This document shows positions 24,297 to 33,089 of a stretch of DNA of 64,000 bases, piece by piece. The position numbers and the translations under genes were made by a program. Where the stretch lies: the NCBI RefSeq assembly GCF_040412425.1, contig NC_089744.1:41546599-41610598 (forward strand), written 5' to 3'. The stretch comes from Macrobrachium rosenbergii (lineage: Eukaryota > Arthropoda > Malacostraca > Decapoda > Palaemonidae). The notes beneath the pieces are model-generated. The model did not search any database. It was not told the origin of the DNA and was given only the letters and a program-made list of their open reading frames with translations. How positions within the stretch are numbered: the stretch's first letter is position 1; every line of letters starts with the position of its first letter.

Positions 24297-27200
24297 GTCA
24301 GACCTCTGAGACGAATTTCTGAACCCTAAGAGGGTAACCGAAAAGTTTTAATTCTTAATTAAAGGGGAAAGAGTGTTATTAAACAAACTAGAACATTTGA
24401 AAAGCTTGGTAACCTGATAACTTAATCTTGAATGTTTGAGTAGATTCATTTTTCTGAAATTTGTTATTCTCTCTTCGTAAATATCCAACAGGCAGGAAGT
24501 AAGTTTTAAAATGTTAGTACATTCTCCATATTTCGGGATTGGAACTTACGGGTCATCTATGGAATGTCCGTGCCTCATTCATTCACACGGGATCCACCGG
24601 TGAAATGTTTTACTGTGAAGATGGCTAAGAAGGGTGTGGATACCAATTCCAGGTCGGTCACTTCAAGAACAGTGCGTGCAGAAATGAACTTTTTCCAGAT
24701 GACATGCCCGCTAATTAACAAAACCCGGATAAAACTGCTGAAGTACTTACTCTAAGAGCGTTATTTCCACTGAAACTAGAAGGGCTGTTTTTAATCGTTT
24801 TTCATACTTTTCTGTCAGGGTGTATTAGTTATAACATCGCATAAACATATTACTAAGTTTAAAGGTAATCGTGAACCGTTACCTCTTTAAAACAGCACAT
24901 TTACTAGACCCTTTAAGTAACCTAGTTCTTTCATGTAAACTTAGTCTCGACAGAATGAATTCTTAGACTTATGGTACCTGCATTCTTTTCTCTTTTTTAA
25001 AGCACTAAGTTCTCTGCCTTTGCCGCTAGACCTCTGTGTAAAAAGTTATAATGCTTCATAAATATGTCTTTCTTGTAATTCTGTTTCTGCACAGCGTCAC
25101 CTTAAACTTTCAAGTAGTATACCCATTTTTCAGGAACATTTTACTTAAATATATGCCAAGATGTGCTGCATATTTTATCAGTCTTTGAAGAGAGGTTTTG
25201 TAAGGGCTTTGACAGTATTTCTAGACTACATTTGAGAAAAAAAAAGACACTGACCCGGCAATATGTATTGAGGTTTTCGAACTGAAATGCTGACTGTTAT
25301 GATTGTTCATGTTAATTCCTCAGACGAGCAAACAATCAGCGGAATTCCCGAGTGGTCACCTTTCTTCAGCAACGGAAGCCTCAAACCTTCGGCTCTCGAG
25401 AGACCAGAGAGTGAGACAAGTGGACAGGAACACCCGCTGATTTGCATGGTCAAGTACGTACCGATGATCACTTGATACTGAATCTCTGTATGGGTCTTTA
25501 TCTTTCTGGGTCTTTTCTAAGATTGAGATCTGATGGGAACCAGAAAGCGTAGGGTGAAAAAAAAAAAAATAGTAGGAATGAATTTTTAGGGAAACGTTAA
25601 ACATCTTTGTTAGTAATGAAGTGTACTTACTGTTACGGAATATTGTGAGCTTGCAGTGGACCTTTTATGTTGGCTGCACAGTGATGACTGCCTTATTGAC
25701 TTTGATTGGAGAGTTATAAATGACAGATTTACCAGCGACCAATTTCCATTAGTGGTGAGTGTAGCCTCAAATCCTCCATCTTCAAGGCTACCTAAATGGA
25801 ACATTGGTAAAGCTGACTGGTCAGCATTCCAGGAACACAGCTCAACAGATGATTCTGCTGATGACTTTCCCTGTGTAGATAATGCTCTTGACTTTTTGAA
25901 TACAATTATGTTCTAGTATGGTCTTCAATCTATACCTAGGAAACTCATAGAACTATGAGGTCAGCTTTCACCAGATACCGTAGACATGCGAGTATCACCG
26001 TGTTGAATTTCGAAAACCGAGAGCTCATTTCCCCATGGAAATTAAAAAAGCACGAAAGGAATCTCGGACAATTTTCATATCTTCACTAAATTCGAAAATC
26101 CCTCTGACTTTAGTTTGGGAGAGAATTAGAAAAATGGCAGGCAGTTTTACTCCCTGTCAACCTCCAGTTATCAAGGTCAATGGTTGTGAGGTAGCGGACC
26201 TCCGGTTTGTTAATGTTGCAAAGAAAAATTATGATAGACCCTATTCAGCTCAAAAGCGACTAATGGAACAGGTGAAAATTGATTTTAATACATCAAGAAA
26301 TGAACAATACAATGTACCTTTTACTATGAGAGAATTTGAATCAGCCTTGAATAAATGTAATGAATCAGGTCCCGGACTGGATGATATAAAATATTCAATG
26401 ATTAAGCATACCTTTGAAAATACCAGACTTTTCATATTAAGCTTTATAAACAGAATTTACCGAGAACATATCTTCCCTATGCTTTGGGAGATGTTAAAAT
26501 TACTGCCATTCATGAAACCAGGGAAAGACCCATTCAAGACAAAGAATTATCATCCTGTTGCTATGACATCGTGTTTGTGGAAGATCATGGAAAAATTGGT
26601 GAACACACGTTTGATGTGGTACTTGGAATCTGTCGCCTGCTCAGTTTGGTTTTCGAAGTATGCATTCCGCAACTGATGTATTAGTACGAATGGAATCTTC
26701 AATATGTGAAGCTTTTGCTAACAAGCAGCGTCACATCACTGTTTTCTTTGATCTAGAGAAGGCTTATGATACAACATGGAGATATGGCACTTTGAGGGCC
26801 CTTTATGAATGTAACCTGAGAGGCAATTTGTCTCTTTTTATCAAGGCATTTTTAAAAAATACGTTATTTTAGGTTCAAGTTGGAGCAACAGTGTCAGATG
26901 TATTCAATCAAGAAGGAGTACCACAGGGAAATGCTTTAAGTGTAACCTTGTTCGCCTTAGCAATCAATAGGGTTTCCAAAATAACTCCCCCAGATATAAC
27001 ATAAAAGCTTTTTGTTGATGACCTTTCAATATCCTTTGCAGCAACAAGGATGGCAGTGGCTGAACGCCGCCTTCATCTCTGCATTGATAATGCCGTATAG
27101 TAATGTGGGATGAGATGAGTGGTTTTAGATTTTCTGCTAGTAAAAAGGCAACCATGCACTTTTTGCCATATAAGAGGATTCCATCGTGATCCAGATTTGT

Positions 27201-29587
27201 TCATATATAGGCGGAGAATTCTGTGTGTTGGTGAAACAAGGTTTCTTGGGTTGATTTTTGATAGCAAACTGACCTGGATTCCCCATCTGAAATATATTAA
27301 GACAAAATGCTTGAAAGCAATGAATGTGGTGAAAGTTCTGTCTCACACTTCGTAGGGTGCAGACCGAACTCAGATGTTGAGATTATATAAAGCCTTGGTC
27401 TTGTCAAAATTAACTTATGGGTGTGAAGTGGACACTTCTGCAAAGCCAAATAGGCTTAAAATGCTCAATTCAACTCACCATGGAGTAAGATTGTGTACAG
27501 AAGCATTTAAATCATCTCCCACCGAGAGCATGCTTATAGAGGCTGATGAGATGCCTCTAGATCTTCATTACCAGCGTCTGCTGGTTTCGGAGCTGGTACA
27601 GATTTCAGAGGCTCCCTAAGTCTTTAACCAGCATTTGTATGAGAAATGAAAGGCATTGGCAGTTTTATGAAAATCACCCCAAGCAACCTCAACCATTCGC
27701 TTTTAGAGTGAATTTTATAGTCAGGGAATTAAACATGCCAAGGATGGAGATTTTTCCAACAAGATATTCAGTTAGCACCCCCTGGAACCTTCCAGAGGTA
27801 AAATTTTTTAGTATTTTCATTTTACCAAGACAGAATTGTCCAGTGTGGCCATGCGGTCAATATTTTTAGAACACACCTTGCAACAAGATAACTCCATTGC
27901 AGTTTTCACGGATGGCTCAAAGTCAGATGCTGGCGTCGGCTCTGGAGTGGCCTTCCCTGATATTGAAAGAAGTAGGAGATCATCATCTGTTGCGGCTATT
28001 TTAACAGCAGAGCTATGTGCAGTTTTAAAGGCTTTAAAGGAAATTTTAATTCAGAATGGAAATAGTTTTATTATACAGTATATTGTGACTCAAGAAGTGT
28101 TTTTCAGTCAATGGAATCTTTTAACTCTTTAAACCCTCTGATTTTAGATATATTGGAATGGCTGCTTTTAGTGAAAAGAAGAGGGAAAGATGTAAATTTT
28201 TGTTGGGTGCCTCCCCGTGTTGGGGTGGTTGGCAACGAGCAAGCCGATCAACTTGCTAAGTTAGCAATCACCTCCCCAGAACCCAGAAGATGCCTTCTGT
28301 CATATCAGGATGTATATCCTATGGTAGGTCAGAAAATTAAAAAGTGTTGGCAGTCCCTGTGGGAAAACATTGCAACGAATCAAAAAATGGGCAGTATCAC
28401 GTCATCAGTGTCTCCTTGTTCACATCCCTATATGCCAAGGAGACAAGAAACGTTGTTGTGTAGATTGAGGATTGGACATACAAGACTCACTCATGGGTTC
28501 TTGATGTCCCGTGAAAATCCTTCATTTTGCTATGACTGTACTGTGCCCTTGACTGTAAGACGTTTGCTGGTCGAATGTCCCAGCCTTGGGAATTTGAGAA
28601 AAAAGTTCCTGTCCTGGGGTTGTGACAGAGAAGGTCATTTTATTATAGCTACAATTCTTGGTGAGGACTGTAATATGGAGCAGTTATATATCTTTATGTG
28701 GAACGCGGGCCTCCTCAACAAAATTCAGATTATGCATATAAAGTATAAGTAAGCATTGATAATATATTCGAACAAATATGATTATATACATATATATTTT
28801 TAGATATTTTTAAATGAAATTTTTTAAACATTTATTTTTAGTTTTCTATTTAAATTTTTTACGGCGTCAATAACCTAGATGTTGTGACGCCAGTTTTAAT
28901 AGACGTAATCAATCAGTCATTATGTTGGCAGCAGAAAACTGTCGACACTACTATCTTTCAAGAAGCGAGTCTTTCCCTCTGTTCCTGGTCAAGCCTCATT
29001 TTCCTGTCTCCTTTTTTTTTTTTGTGCCATTAGACATGAAACAGCATATCTTTAATTGCATCTCTTGTACCACGTGAAATGAAAATATAGTTAAGTAGTA
29101 TTTCCAGCTTTCTTGTGATAGTTGCAGAGTTTGGAAACTAAAGGAAAGCAAGTCAGATTCTTTGAGAGGAAAATCAGAATTCTCTCCAAATGAATCCTTT
29201 TATTTTTTTTTCCATAAATCTGAGCTTGTGAGTGACTTATTGTAAATGAGAGGGCCGTGCTTGGTCGAAATGAAAATGCAGAATTAAGCATTAAAACTTT
29301 TCAGTAAAAACTGGACAGTTCTGAAACAAAACCGAGCATTAACATTTTCTTCGTGACGTTTTTCGCAGAAACCGGAGGCTGGATCTACTTGGGCACGAAG
29401 TTTGCCAAAGACTTTTGAAATACAAATGGGACAGATATGTTAAGAGGATATCTTACGGGCTCTTCATCTTCTCGGCGCTCTTTGTAGTAATTCTGTCCAT
29501 CTATGCGACATTGGCTTAGTAAGATCATTATTCTACTTGTTTCCTCCATTCGTTGAACAACTTCCTTTGTTGATCTTCAGATGAAAT

Positions 29588-29660
<73 letters not shown>

Positions 29661-29851
29661 GTCGTATAATTCTTTTCAGTGACTGGGTTTATGTCCAACG
29701 AGTGCACAACCTCACCAGGGAGAGTGTTTGTGGCCACCGATGCGCAAACAGAGGTGGAGAGTCAGCCAGCTGTCCCAGCATTGCTTCCGGCCCTAACGCT
29801 AACCGTGGATACTGCTTTAGTTCTAAACCGGTATGTCCTTCATGCACAGTA

Positions 29852-29911
<60 letters not shown>

Positions 29912-31718
29912 GTGTGTGTGTGTATTTGTGTTTGTGTGTGGTAACGTAAAGAGATAAGATTGGTTACAAGTTTGTATTATAATTCGAGAGTTTTGGGAAT
30001 AAGGAAGAGAAGGGTACCCAGGAATGAGATGAACTTAGTTTTGGGTATTTGTTCTAGGTATCCAGAGAGGACAAGAGTGCATGCAAGACAGGTGAGGGAC
30101 TAATGCATGCGTTTTTGTGCGCGTGTGTGGATGTTTGTTACGGTAAGGGATCAGTTAAAGGATGAATATGGCTGTGACTATTGTTTTGTCTTTTTAGAGA
30201 ACCACCCGTTATGGGGAACAGCTTCTTAGTGAATATGTATTTTTATCAATAATGAAGATTCTCCGAACCTGACTTCAACACAAGAAATCTGTTTCGTCTT
30301 CAGGACTTGATAGCTGAGGCGGAACCACATCAGAGCAGCTTCCGAATTCTGGCCTTGGTGCTACTTGTCATTAACGTCACCATCGAGTTATTCCGGATTC
30401 ATCGAGTAAGTTTCGCAACAAAAAAATCCTCAGAAGAGTTGGGAAGCTTGGTTTGACATGGAAGCTTGAAAACTGTTGTTCTTATAACTCTTAATTATTA
30501 TTTTAGTCATTAGTTTCAGTCACTGAAGTCGTCAAATGAACAAACTTTCTCTCTTTCTCTCACGCACACATTGTGCATTTAACTTTAATCTTGAGCAGGG
30601 GTGTTTCCAAAAGTATAGACTCAACATGTCTTTACAAATGAGGTTGCTAGACCCATGCCCTTTTCTTGACTCCCAGCTGCCGCTGGTGCCAATCTTAGCC
30701 GGTCGGTGACCGTAGGTCGGGCTCCATCCACAGACATTACAAATGCGAGCTCGGTGCCATACCAATCACCATAGTAGCTAGATAGATGGACAGATAACAC
30801 CGTAAGAGATTCGATAGGACCTTGTTGACATTATCCTCGATGATGAAAGAAAATATTTTAGTTGTTTCCTGCTGTTTGTCATGACGAAGTTCTACGAATG
30901 TTAAGATTTGCATTTATAGTCTTACGATCATTCTTATAGCATCTCGCATGGAGAACAACTCGCAAGCATTCCATTACCGGCTTAAGATTAAATAATTAAG
31001 CCGTGAAAGTGAACGACTGTGAAGCATATGCGGTGGCATATATTTTGCAATTACATAATTGGTAAGGCTTCGTATCATAGCGAACATCTTTTTCGACAGT
31101 TAAGGTAAGCGCGACTAAACACTAATGCTGGTTATAGTTTAAGTCTTTGGGATTATTAACCTTTTCTATTTCAAAGTTTTACATCGTTTTTGTTATAAGA
31201 TCAATGTTTTCATAGCCACCCTCTCAACTTGAGCCATTATTTTATATGTGTTTATCACCATTCTCAACAAGTTAAGACATGCTGTCATGTAACAATACAA
31301 ATGCTATATGTGACGCCATCATATAATGAACCCATGTAAAACGCCATGTATTACAGCTATTTCTTTGAAGAAATATAAACTTGCTTGTCATTTCTTTAGT
31401 AGTTATATGCTTAATTGTAATTCTTTACTAATTATATAGTTGCTCTCGTCATTTTTGTTACATGGACAAATGACTGTTGATGTCGGAGTGCTCCAACTCC
31501 ACTTTCTCCCCTCAACAATGATTAACAGGGAAAACGGGCCCTTTCTCTCATTAGCTGTATGTAAGCTACCGTCAACTGAAGCGAATGGCCCCACTCCTGA
31601 TCAGTTACGTCTGTTCCGGTGTGCTACTAGTCAACTGGACGGAATGCAATGACATCACTGAAATAAGAGAAGTAAGCGACAACTGTGTTGCTGTTTTTCA
31701 AGATTATTGTCGTCATCA

Positions 31719-31805
<87 letters not shown>

Positions 31806-33086
31806 GTGTGAATTAGTGTAAGAACAACTGCTACTACTATTAATTCAACTGCTATGATTTTGCCAGATTTTATCAAGACAAATTAATGGCGAAAGACTCC
31901 AGTGTCCCTAAATATCCTTCACATGTTGAATTTTTTTTTTTCTTTTACTAACCGCCATTGCTTAATACATGAAAGTAGGAGCTTGCTCCACCATGCGAAC
32001 ACGTTAAGAAGAGATTTCTTTTATCAAGGGGTTTTAGTGAATTGATAAATCATCTCGTGAATTCATCGCTTGATCTGTTCATGTTAGCTTAATTCGTGTT
32101 TACTCGTAGCTCTGAGCAGGAGTCCTCAAAATATCTGTCACGCAGTTCTAAATAGATTAAAAAATCTTATGTACCGATAACACTGACATATAAAGCATAT
32201 GCATTTCAGCAAAGGCCCATATTCATCCAGTATTACAAATCATATCCCTCTGGTGAATAATTACAGTGTGCCAGTGATAAAATTGTATTGCTAAAATTAT
32301 CCGTATTGCGCACAAGTATCTTAATAAATTTGACAGATTGTATTCTACCATTAATTGAAATGAATTCTCACTGGAAGAATAGCATCATTATTAAAACTAA
32401 TTGCCCTTAATCTCATAAAGAAGTGCAAACCCCTTACTTATCCAGCCGAGATATAAGTGGCTGGAAGGTGGCAAGGTAACTTTGTAAAGGCAGCAGTTTA
32501 AAGCAGAATTTACTAATGTGTTTTAGTATTAATATGACGACCTATTACTTTTCAGGAATGGCAGTGGGTATGTGGTGTTCTGTCAGTGATGTTAGGCTGG
32601 TTCAACGTGGTCATGTTGCTGGGTTGGATACCAGCTTTCGGACTTTACCTCATCATCCTGAATGATTTCATGATGACGATGCTGAAACTTGCATTCTTCT
32701 TCTTCCTACAAGTAGTTGCATTTTCTGTCGCCTTCCAGATGCTCCTGAGAGACCACTTTGTCTTCAGCAACTACGCCAGGTCCACCATGAAAATACTAAC
32801 CATGATAATGGGAGATTTAAGTTACGATGATCATTTCAGCAACAAAGAAAAACCCTTACATTACCCATTACTCAGTCACCTCCTGCTCATCTGTTTCTTG
32901 GGAATTATCGGTGTCATCACACTCAATCTGATTAGCAATTTTTCGAATGAAGAGCTGGATAAGGCGAAGAAGCAGACGAAACTGATAACTTTGTCGCGCC
33001 AGGTAACAATGATACTAGAAATGGAGTCCATGTTTCCTCTTCTGCGCAGACATTATGCACGAGGATGGGTGGAGGATTCACTCTAG
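16497..33086 (+). CDS. TRPA-family ankyrin-repeat cation channel (14-exon model)
   Basis: Membrane cation channel of the TRPA family; relatives act in sensing heat, irritants or touch. The exons are 16497-16712, 17252-17412, 17609-17731, 19757-21343, 21540-21660, 21970-22057, 22350-22577, 25324-25453, 29369-29518, 29680-29830, 30304-30405, 31555-31671 and 32556-33086; the possible extra exon 22966-23019 would be the fourteenth. All use GT/AG junctions with matching phases, and the 3705 nt sum to 1235 codons including stop. Domains: provisional N-terminus 1-72, about 15 ankyrin repeats 73-690, linker 690-885, S1 about 909-935, S2 997-1013, S3 1031-1047, S4 1062-1083, S5 1100-1121, pore [10 protein letters not shown] near 1141-1150, S6 1163-1186. 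The S4 start WQWVCG and the pore are TRPA hallmarks. I cannot assign the subclade (TRPA1, painless, pyrexia or waterwitch). Exon 1 is the weakest part. Confidence 0.88.
16907..17067. repeat. (TA)n microsatellite in TRPA intron 1
   Basis: Interrupted then pure TA repeats; about 160 bp. Confidence 0.97.
17252..17412 (+). CDS. TRPA exon 2 (first ankyrin repeat)
   Basis: Acceptor 'cacttgcag|gcc' and donor 'gcttg|gtatac' (phase 2). The product reads [14 protein letters not shown], later [12 protein letters not shown] and [16 protein letters not shown], a clear ankyrin repeat start that is completed by the next exon. Confidence 0.85.
17609..17731 (+). CDS. TRPA exon 3 (ankyrin repeats 1-2)
   Basis: Acceptor 'tgttccag|gatta' and donor 'gaaag|gtaggt'. 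The split Trp codon from exon 2 is restored, giving [19 protein letters not shown] and then [20 protein letters not shown]. The phase-2 end joins exon 4 to make ILLESGVDVN. The correct frame is open for only 41 codons, so this exon is easily overlooked. Confidence 0.85.
18040..18880. other. TRPA intron 3, no recognised feature
   Basis: AT-rich intronic DNA with a short (GT)n and (CA)n near 18808-18888. No exon-like frame was seen. Confidence 0.5.
18889..19172 (-). mobile_element. SINE-like decapod repeat (minus strand)
   Basis: The block ending 'gcgctgaatgacctcatag' with 'cttggcctttggcctaaatt' and a terminal 'attccttt' run resembles, from memory, a very abundant repeat in decapod shrimp genomes, here in inverse orientation. 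The end carrying 'ccctagggggttagt' with 'gtgcacctcac' would be its other terminus. I cannot confirm copy number from this window. Confidence 0.5.
19297..19384. repeat. (TA)n microsatellite in TRPA intron 3
   Basis: Pure TA repeat of about 44 units. Confidence 0.98.
19757..21343 (+). CDS. TRPA exon 4 (main ankyrin-repeat block)
   Basis: A single 1587-nt exon from acceptor 'ttttcag|cggg' to donor 'ggg|gtaagc' (phase 2). It encodes repeats 3-15, each recognisable by a T/S-P-L-H-x-A core (PPLHWAV, TPLHVAA, SPLHLAA, TPLMLAV, TPVIIAA, TALHYAA, TPIHCAA, TPLHYAL, TPLHLAA, TSLHLAA, SPLHYAA, TPLHLAA, a degenerate MPHNAA). A 55-residue acidic, Ser- and Cys-containing insert (from [15 protein letters not shown] to THDSQDVNV) separates two blocks of repeats. 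Six repeats carry adjacent cysteines in the second helix ([42 protein letters not shown]). Confidence 0.95.
21540..21660 (+). CDS. TRPA exon 5 (post-ankyrin linker)
   Basis: Acceptor 'ctctaacag|caat' and donor 'gccaag|gtaaaa'. It encodes [19 protein letters not shown] and then [10 protein letters not shown], matching the 'FPDVAxxVLDxC' region that follows ankyrin repeats in TRPA proteins once joined to exon 6. Confidence 0.85.
21913..21947. repeat. (GA)n microsatellite
   Basis: About 17 GA units ending 14 bp before 'tttcag' of exon 6, so the acceptor pyrimidine tract sits right after the repeat. Confidence 0.97.
21970..22057 (+). CDS. TRPA exon 6 (linker)
   Basis: Acceptor 'actttcag|gttg' and donor 'tcag|gtatgt' (phase 1). 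It reads [15 protein letters not shown] and [13 protein letters not shown]. The VLDxCI motif and aromatic FLE segment fit the conserved pre-S1 region of TRPA channels. Confidence 0.82.
22350..22577 (+). CDS. TRPA exon 7 (basic linker)
   Basis: Acceptor 'tgctcag|aagc' and donor 'gagg|gtatgt', entering and leaving in phase 1. The 76 residues are basic and aliphatic ([16 protein letters not shown], then [16 protein letters not shown]). I do not recognise this stretch from other TRPA proteins; it may be a lineage-specific, membrane-facing linker. Confidence 0.75.
22966..23019 (+). CDS. Possible TRPA cassette exon (54 nt)
   Basis: Acceptor 'aacttgcag|atgac' is strong. From there the phase-1 frame is open for 36 codons ([18 protein letters not shown]...) before a stop. 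The donor 'gat|gtcaag' at 23019/23020 would exit in phase 1, so including or skipping this piece keeps the channel frame. The donor is weak and the peptide has no family match. Confidence 0.3.
23100..23168. repeat. (CT)n microsatellite
   Basis: About 34 CT units. Confidence 0.98.
23648..23743. repeat. (TA)n microsatellite
   Basis: TA repeat with one 'ttta' interruption, preceded by a CA-rich stretch (23550-23600) and followed by (TG)n. Confidence 0.97.
24212..24296. repeat. (ATT)n microsatellite
   Basis: Pure ATT trinucleotide repeat, about 28 units. Confidence 0.98.
25324..25453 (+). CDS. TRPA exon 8 (pre-S1 segment)
   Basis: Acceptor 'ttcctcag|acgag' (phase 1) and donor 'gtcaa|gtacgt' (phase 2). 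It encodes [17 protein letters not shown] and then EHPLICMVK. The choice of donor at 25453 over the nearby 'gtaccg' is forced by the phase of the next exon, which continues [16 protein letters not shown]. Together these make the 'HPLxxMxxxxRxxLLxH' motif found just before S1 in TRPA channels. Confidence 0.88.
26035..27620 (+). pseudogene. LINE reverse transcriptase, decayed
   Basis: RT domain in pieces: 26035-26676 (fingers and palm start, ending ...[17 protein letters not shown] after a frameshift), then 26660-26872 ([27 protein letters not shown]), an '[11 protein letters not shown]' block near 26910-26945, [12 protein letters not shown] near 27010, and the thumb piece 27374-27619 ([32 protein letters not shown]). 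The catalytic DD pair is present, but the domain is interrupted by stops and frame changes. Confidence 0.88.
27836..28752 (+). pseudogene. LINE RNase H and C-terminal cysteine/histidine region, decayed
   Basis: 27836-28078 gives [14 protein letters not shown] and [14 protein letters not shown], the D and E positions of RNase H. A one-base frame change near 28080 moves to [12 protein letters not shown] and then [18 protein letters not shown] with [12 protein letters not shown]. The C-terminus (28440-28600) has [11 protein letters not shown] and a C..C...H/C-like VECPS. RNase H places this LINE in the I/Jockey-related assemblage rather than RTE or CR1. Confidence 0.85.
29369..29518 (+). CDS. 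TRPA exon 9 (S1)
   Basis: Acceptor 'tttcgcag|aaacc' and donor 'gctta|gtaag' (phase 2). The correct frame reads [30 protein letters not shown] and then the hydrophobic S1 [18 protein letters not shown]. The 'L..H.VC..LL..KW' pattern is conserved in TRPA channels immediately before S1. Confidence 0.92.
29589..29658. repeat. (CT)n microsatellite in a 161-bp TRPA intron
   Basis: Pure CT run of about 35 units occupying nearly half of the intron between exons 9 and 10, ending 13 bp before the 'tcttttcag' acceptor. It could act as part of an extended pyrimidine tract. Confidence 0.98.
29680..29830 (+). CDS. TRPA exon 10 (S1-S2 extracellular loop)
   Basis: Acceptor 'ttttcag|tgac' and donor 'aaaccg|gtatgt'. 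It encodes [19 protein letters not shown] and a loop with several cysteines (CGHRC, SCPS, GYCF) and an N-glycosylation-type NLT. This is consistent with the outside-facing S1-S2 loop. Confidence 0.88.
29853..29907. repeat. (CT)n microsatellite
   Basis: CT run followed by a (TG)n stretch, just inside intron 10. Confidence 0.97.
30304..30405 (+). CDS. TRPA exon 11 (S2)
   Basis: Acceptor 'gtcttcag|gact' and donor 'catcga|gtaagt', phase 0 at both ends. The 34 residues are [12 protein letters not shown] and the S2 helix [18 protein letters not shown] followed by RIHR. Only 102 nt long. Confidence 0.9.
30600..30790 (-). mobile_element. SINE/LINE scrap in TRPA intron 11
   Basis: Read on the minus strand, 'agctactatggtgattggta' followed by 'gcaccgagctcgcatttg' resembles a tRNA-type A-box region. 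Sequence farther on ('gggcatgggtctagcaacct') resembles LINE-derived repeat DNA. The family is not identified. Confidence 0.3.
31555..31671 (+). CDS. TRPA exon 12 (S3)
   Basis: Acceptor 'ctcattag|ctgt' and donor 'agagaa|gtaagc', phase 0 both ends, 39 codons. It reads [15 protein letters not shown], the helix [13 protein letters not shown], then [11 protein letters not shown], which joins the next exon as IREEWQW. This is the S3-S4 junction typical of TRPA channels. The exon begins at an internal codon with no ATG, so it is invisible to simple ORF inspection. Confidence 0.9.
31722..31803. repeat. (TA)n microsatellite
   Basis: Starts 51 bp after the exon 12 donor. Confidence 0.98.
32556..33086 (+). 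CDS. TRPA exon 13, terminal (S4-S6, pore, C-terminus)
   Basis: Acceptor 'acttttcag|gaatgg', stop TAG 33084-33086; 176 residues. In order: S4 [19 protein letters not shown], linker [17 protein letters not shown]5 [20 protein letters not shown], pore [21 protein letters not shown]6 [20 protein letters not shown], then a TRP-box-like helix [20 protein letters not shown]. The Gly-Asp-x-x-Tyr filter region is of TRPA type. A GT at 33003 could splice out the last 28 codons, but the read-through peptide [14 protein letters not shown] still fits the family. Confidence 0.93.
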   Translation, partial: EWQWVCGVLSVMLGWFNVVMLLGWIPAFGLYLIILNDFMMTMLKLAFFFFLQVVAFSVAFQMLLRDHFVFSNYARSTMKILTMIMGDLSYDDHFSNKEKPLHYPLLSHLLLICFLGIIGVITLNLISNFSNEELDKAKKQTKLITLSRQVTMILEMESMFPLLRRHYARGWVEDSL

Positions 33087-33089
33087 CAC

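Larger units (their letters stand above)
25640..28915 (+). mobile_element. RNase-H-bearing LINE (I/Jockey-like group), 5'-truncated, in a TRPA intron
   Basis: A decayed non-LTR retrotransposon on the same strand as the host gene. It begins inside the endonuclease domain (25640-25916: [20 protein letters not shown]). It continues with RT motifs (26035-27620: [62 protein letters not shown]) and an RNase H domain (27836-28250: [37 protein letters not shown]). It ends with a [13 protein letters not shown] / [19 protein letters not shown] zinc-like tail at about 28752. At least four frame changes and several stops disable it. Confidence 0.9.

Noticed and set aside
25457..25458. Alternative donor 'tac|gtaccg' for TRPA exon 8
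   Set aside because: It would leave phase 0 and put the S1 exon out of frame; 'gtcaa|gtacgt' at 25453 restores the frame.
33002..33004. Splice donor CAG|gtaaca near the TRPA C-terminus
   Set aside because: Reading through gives a family-like helix ([10 protein letters not shown]) and a nearby stop; no downstream exon was found. Kept only as a caveat.
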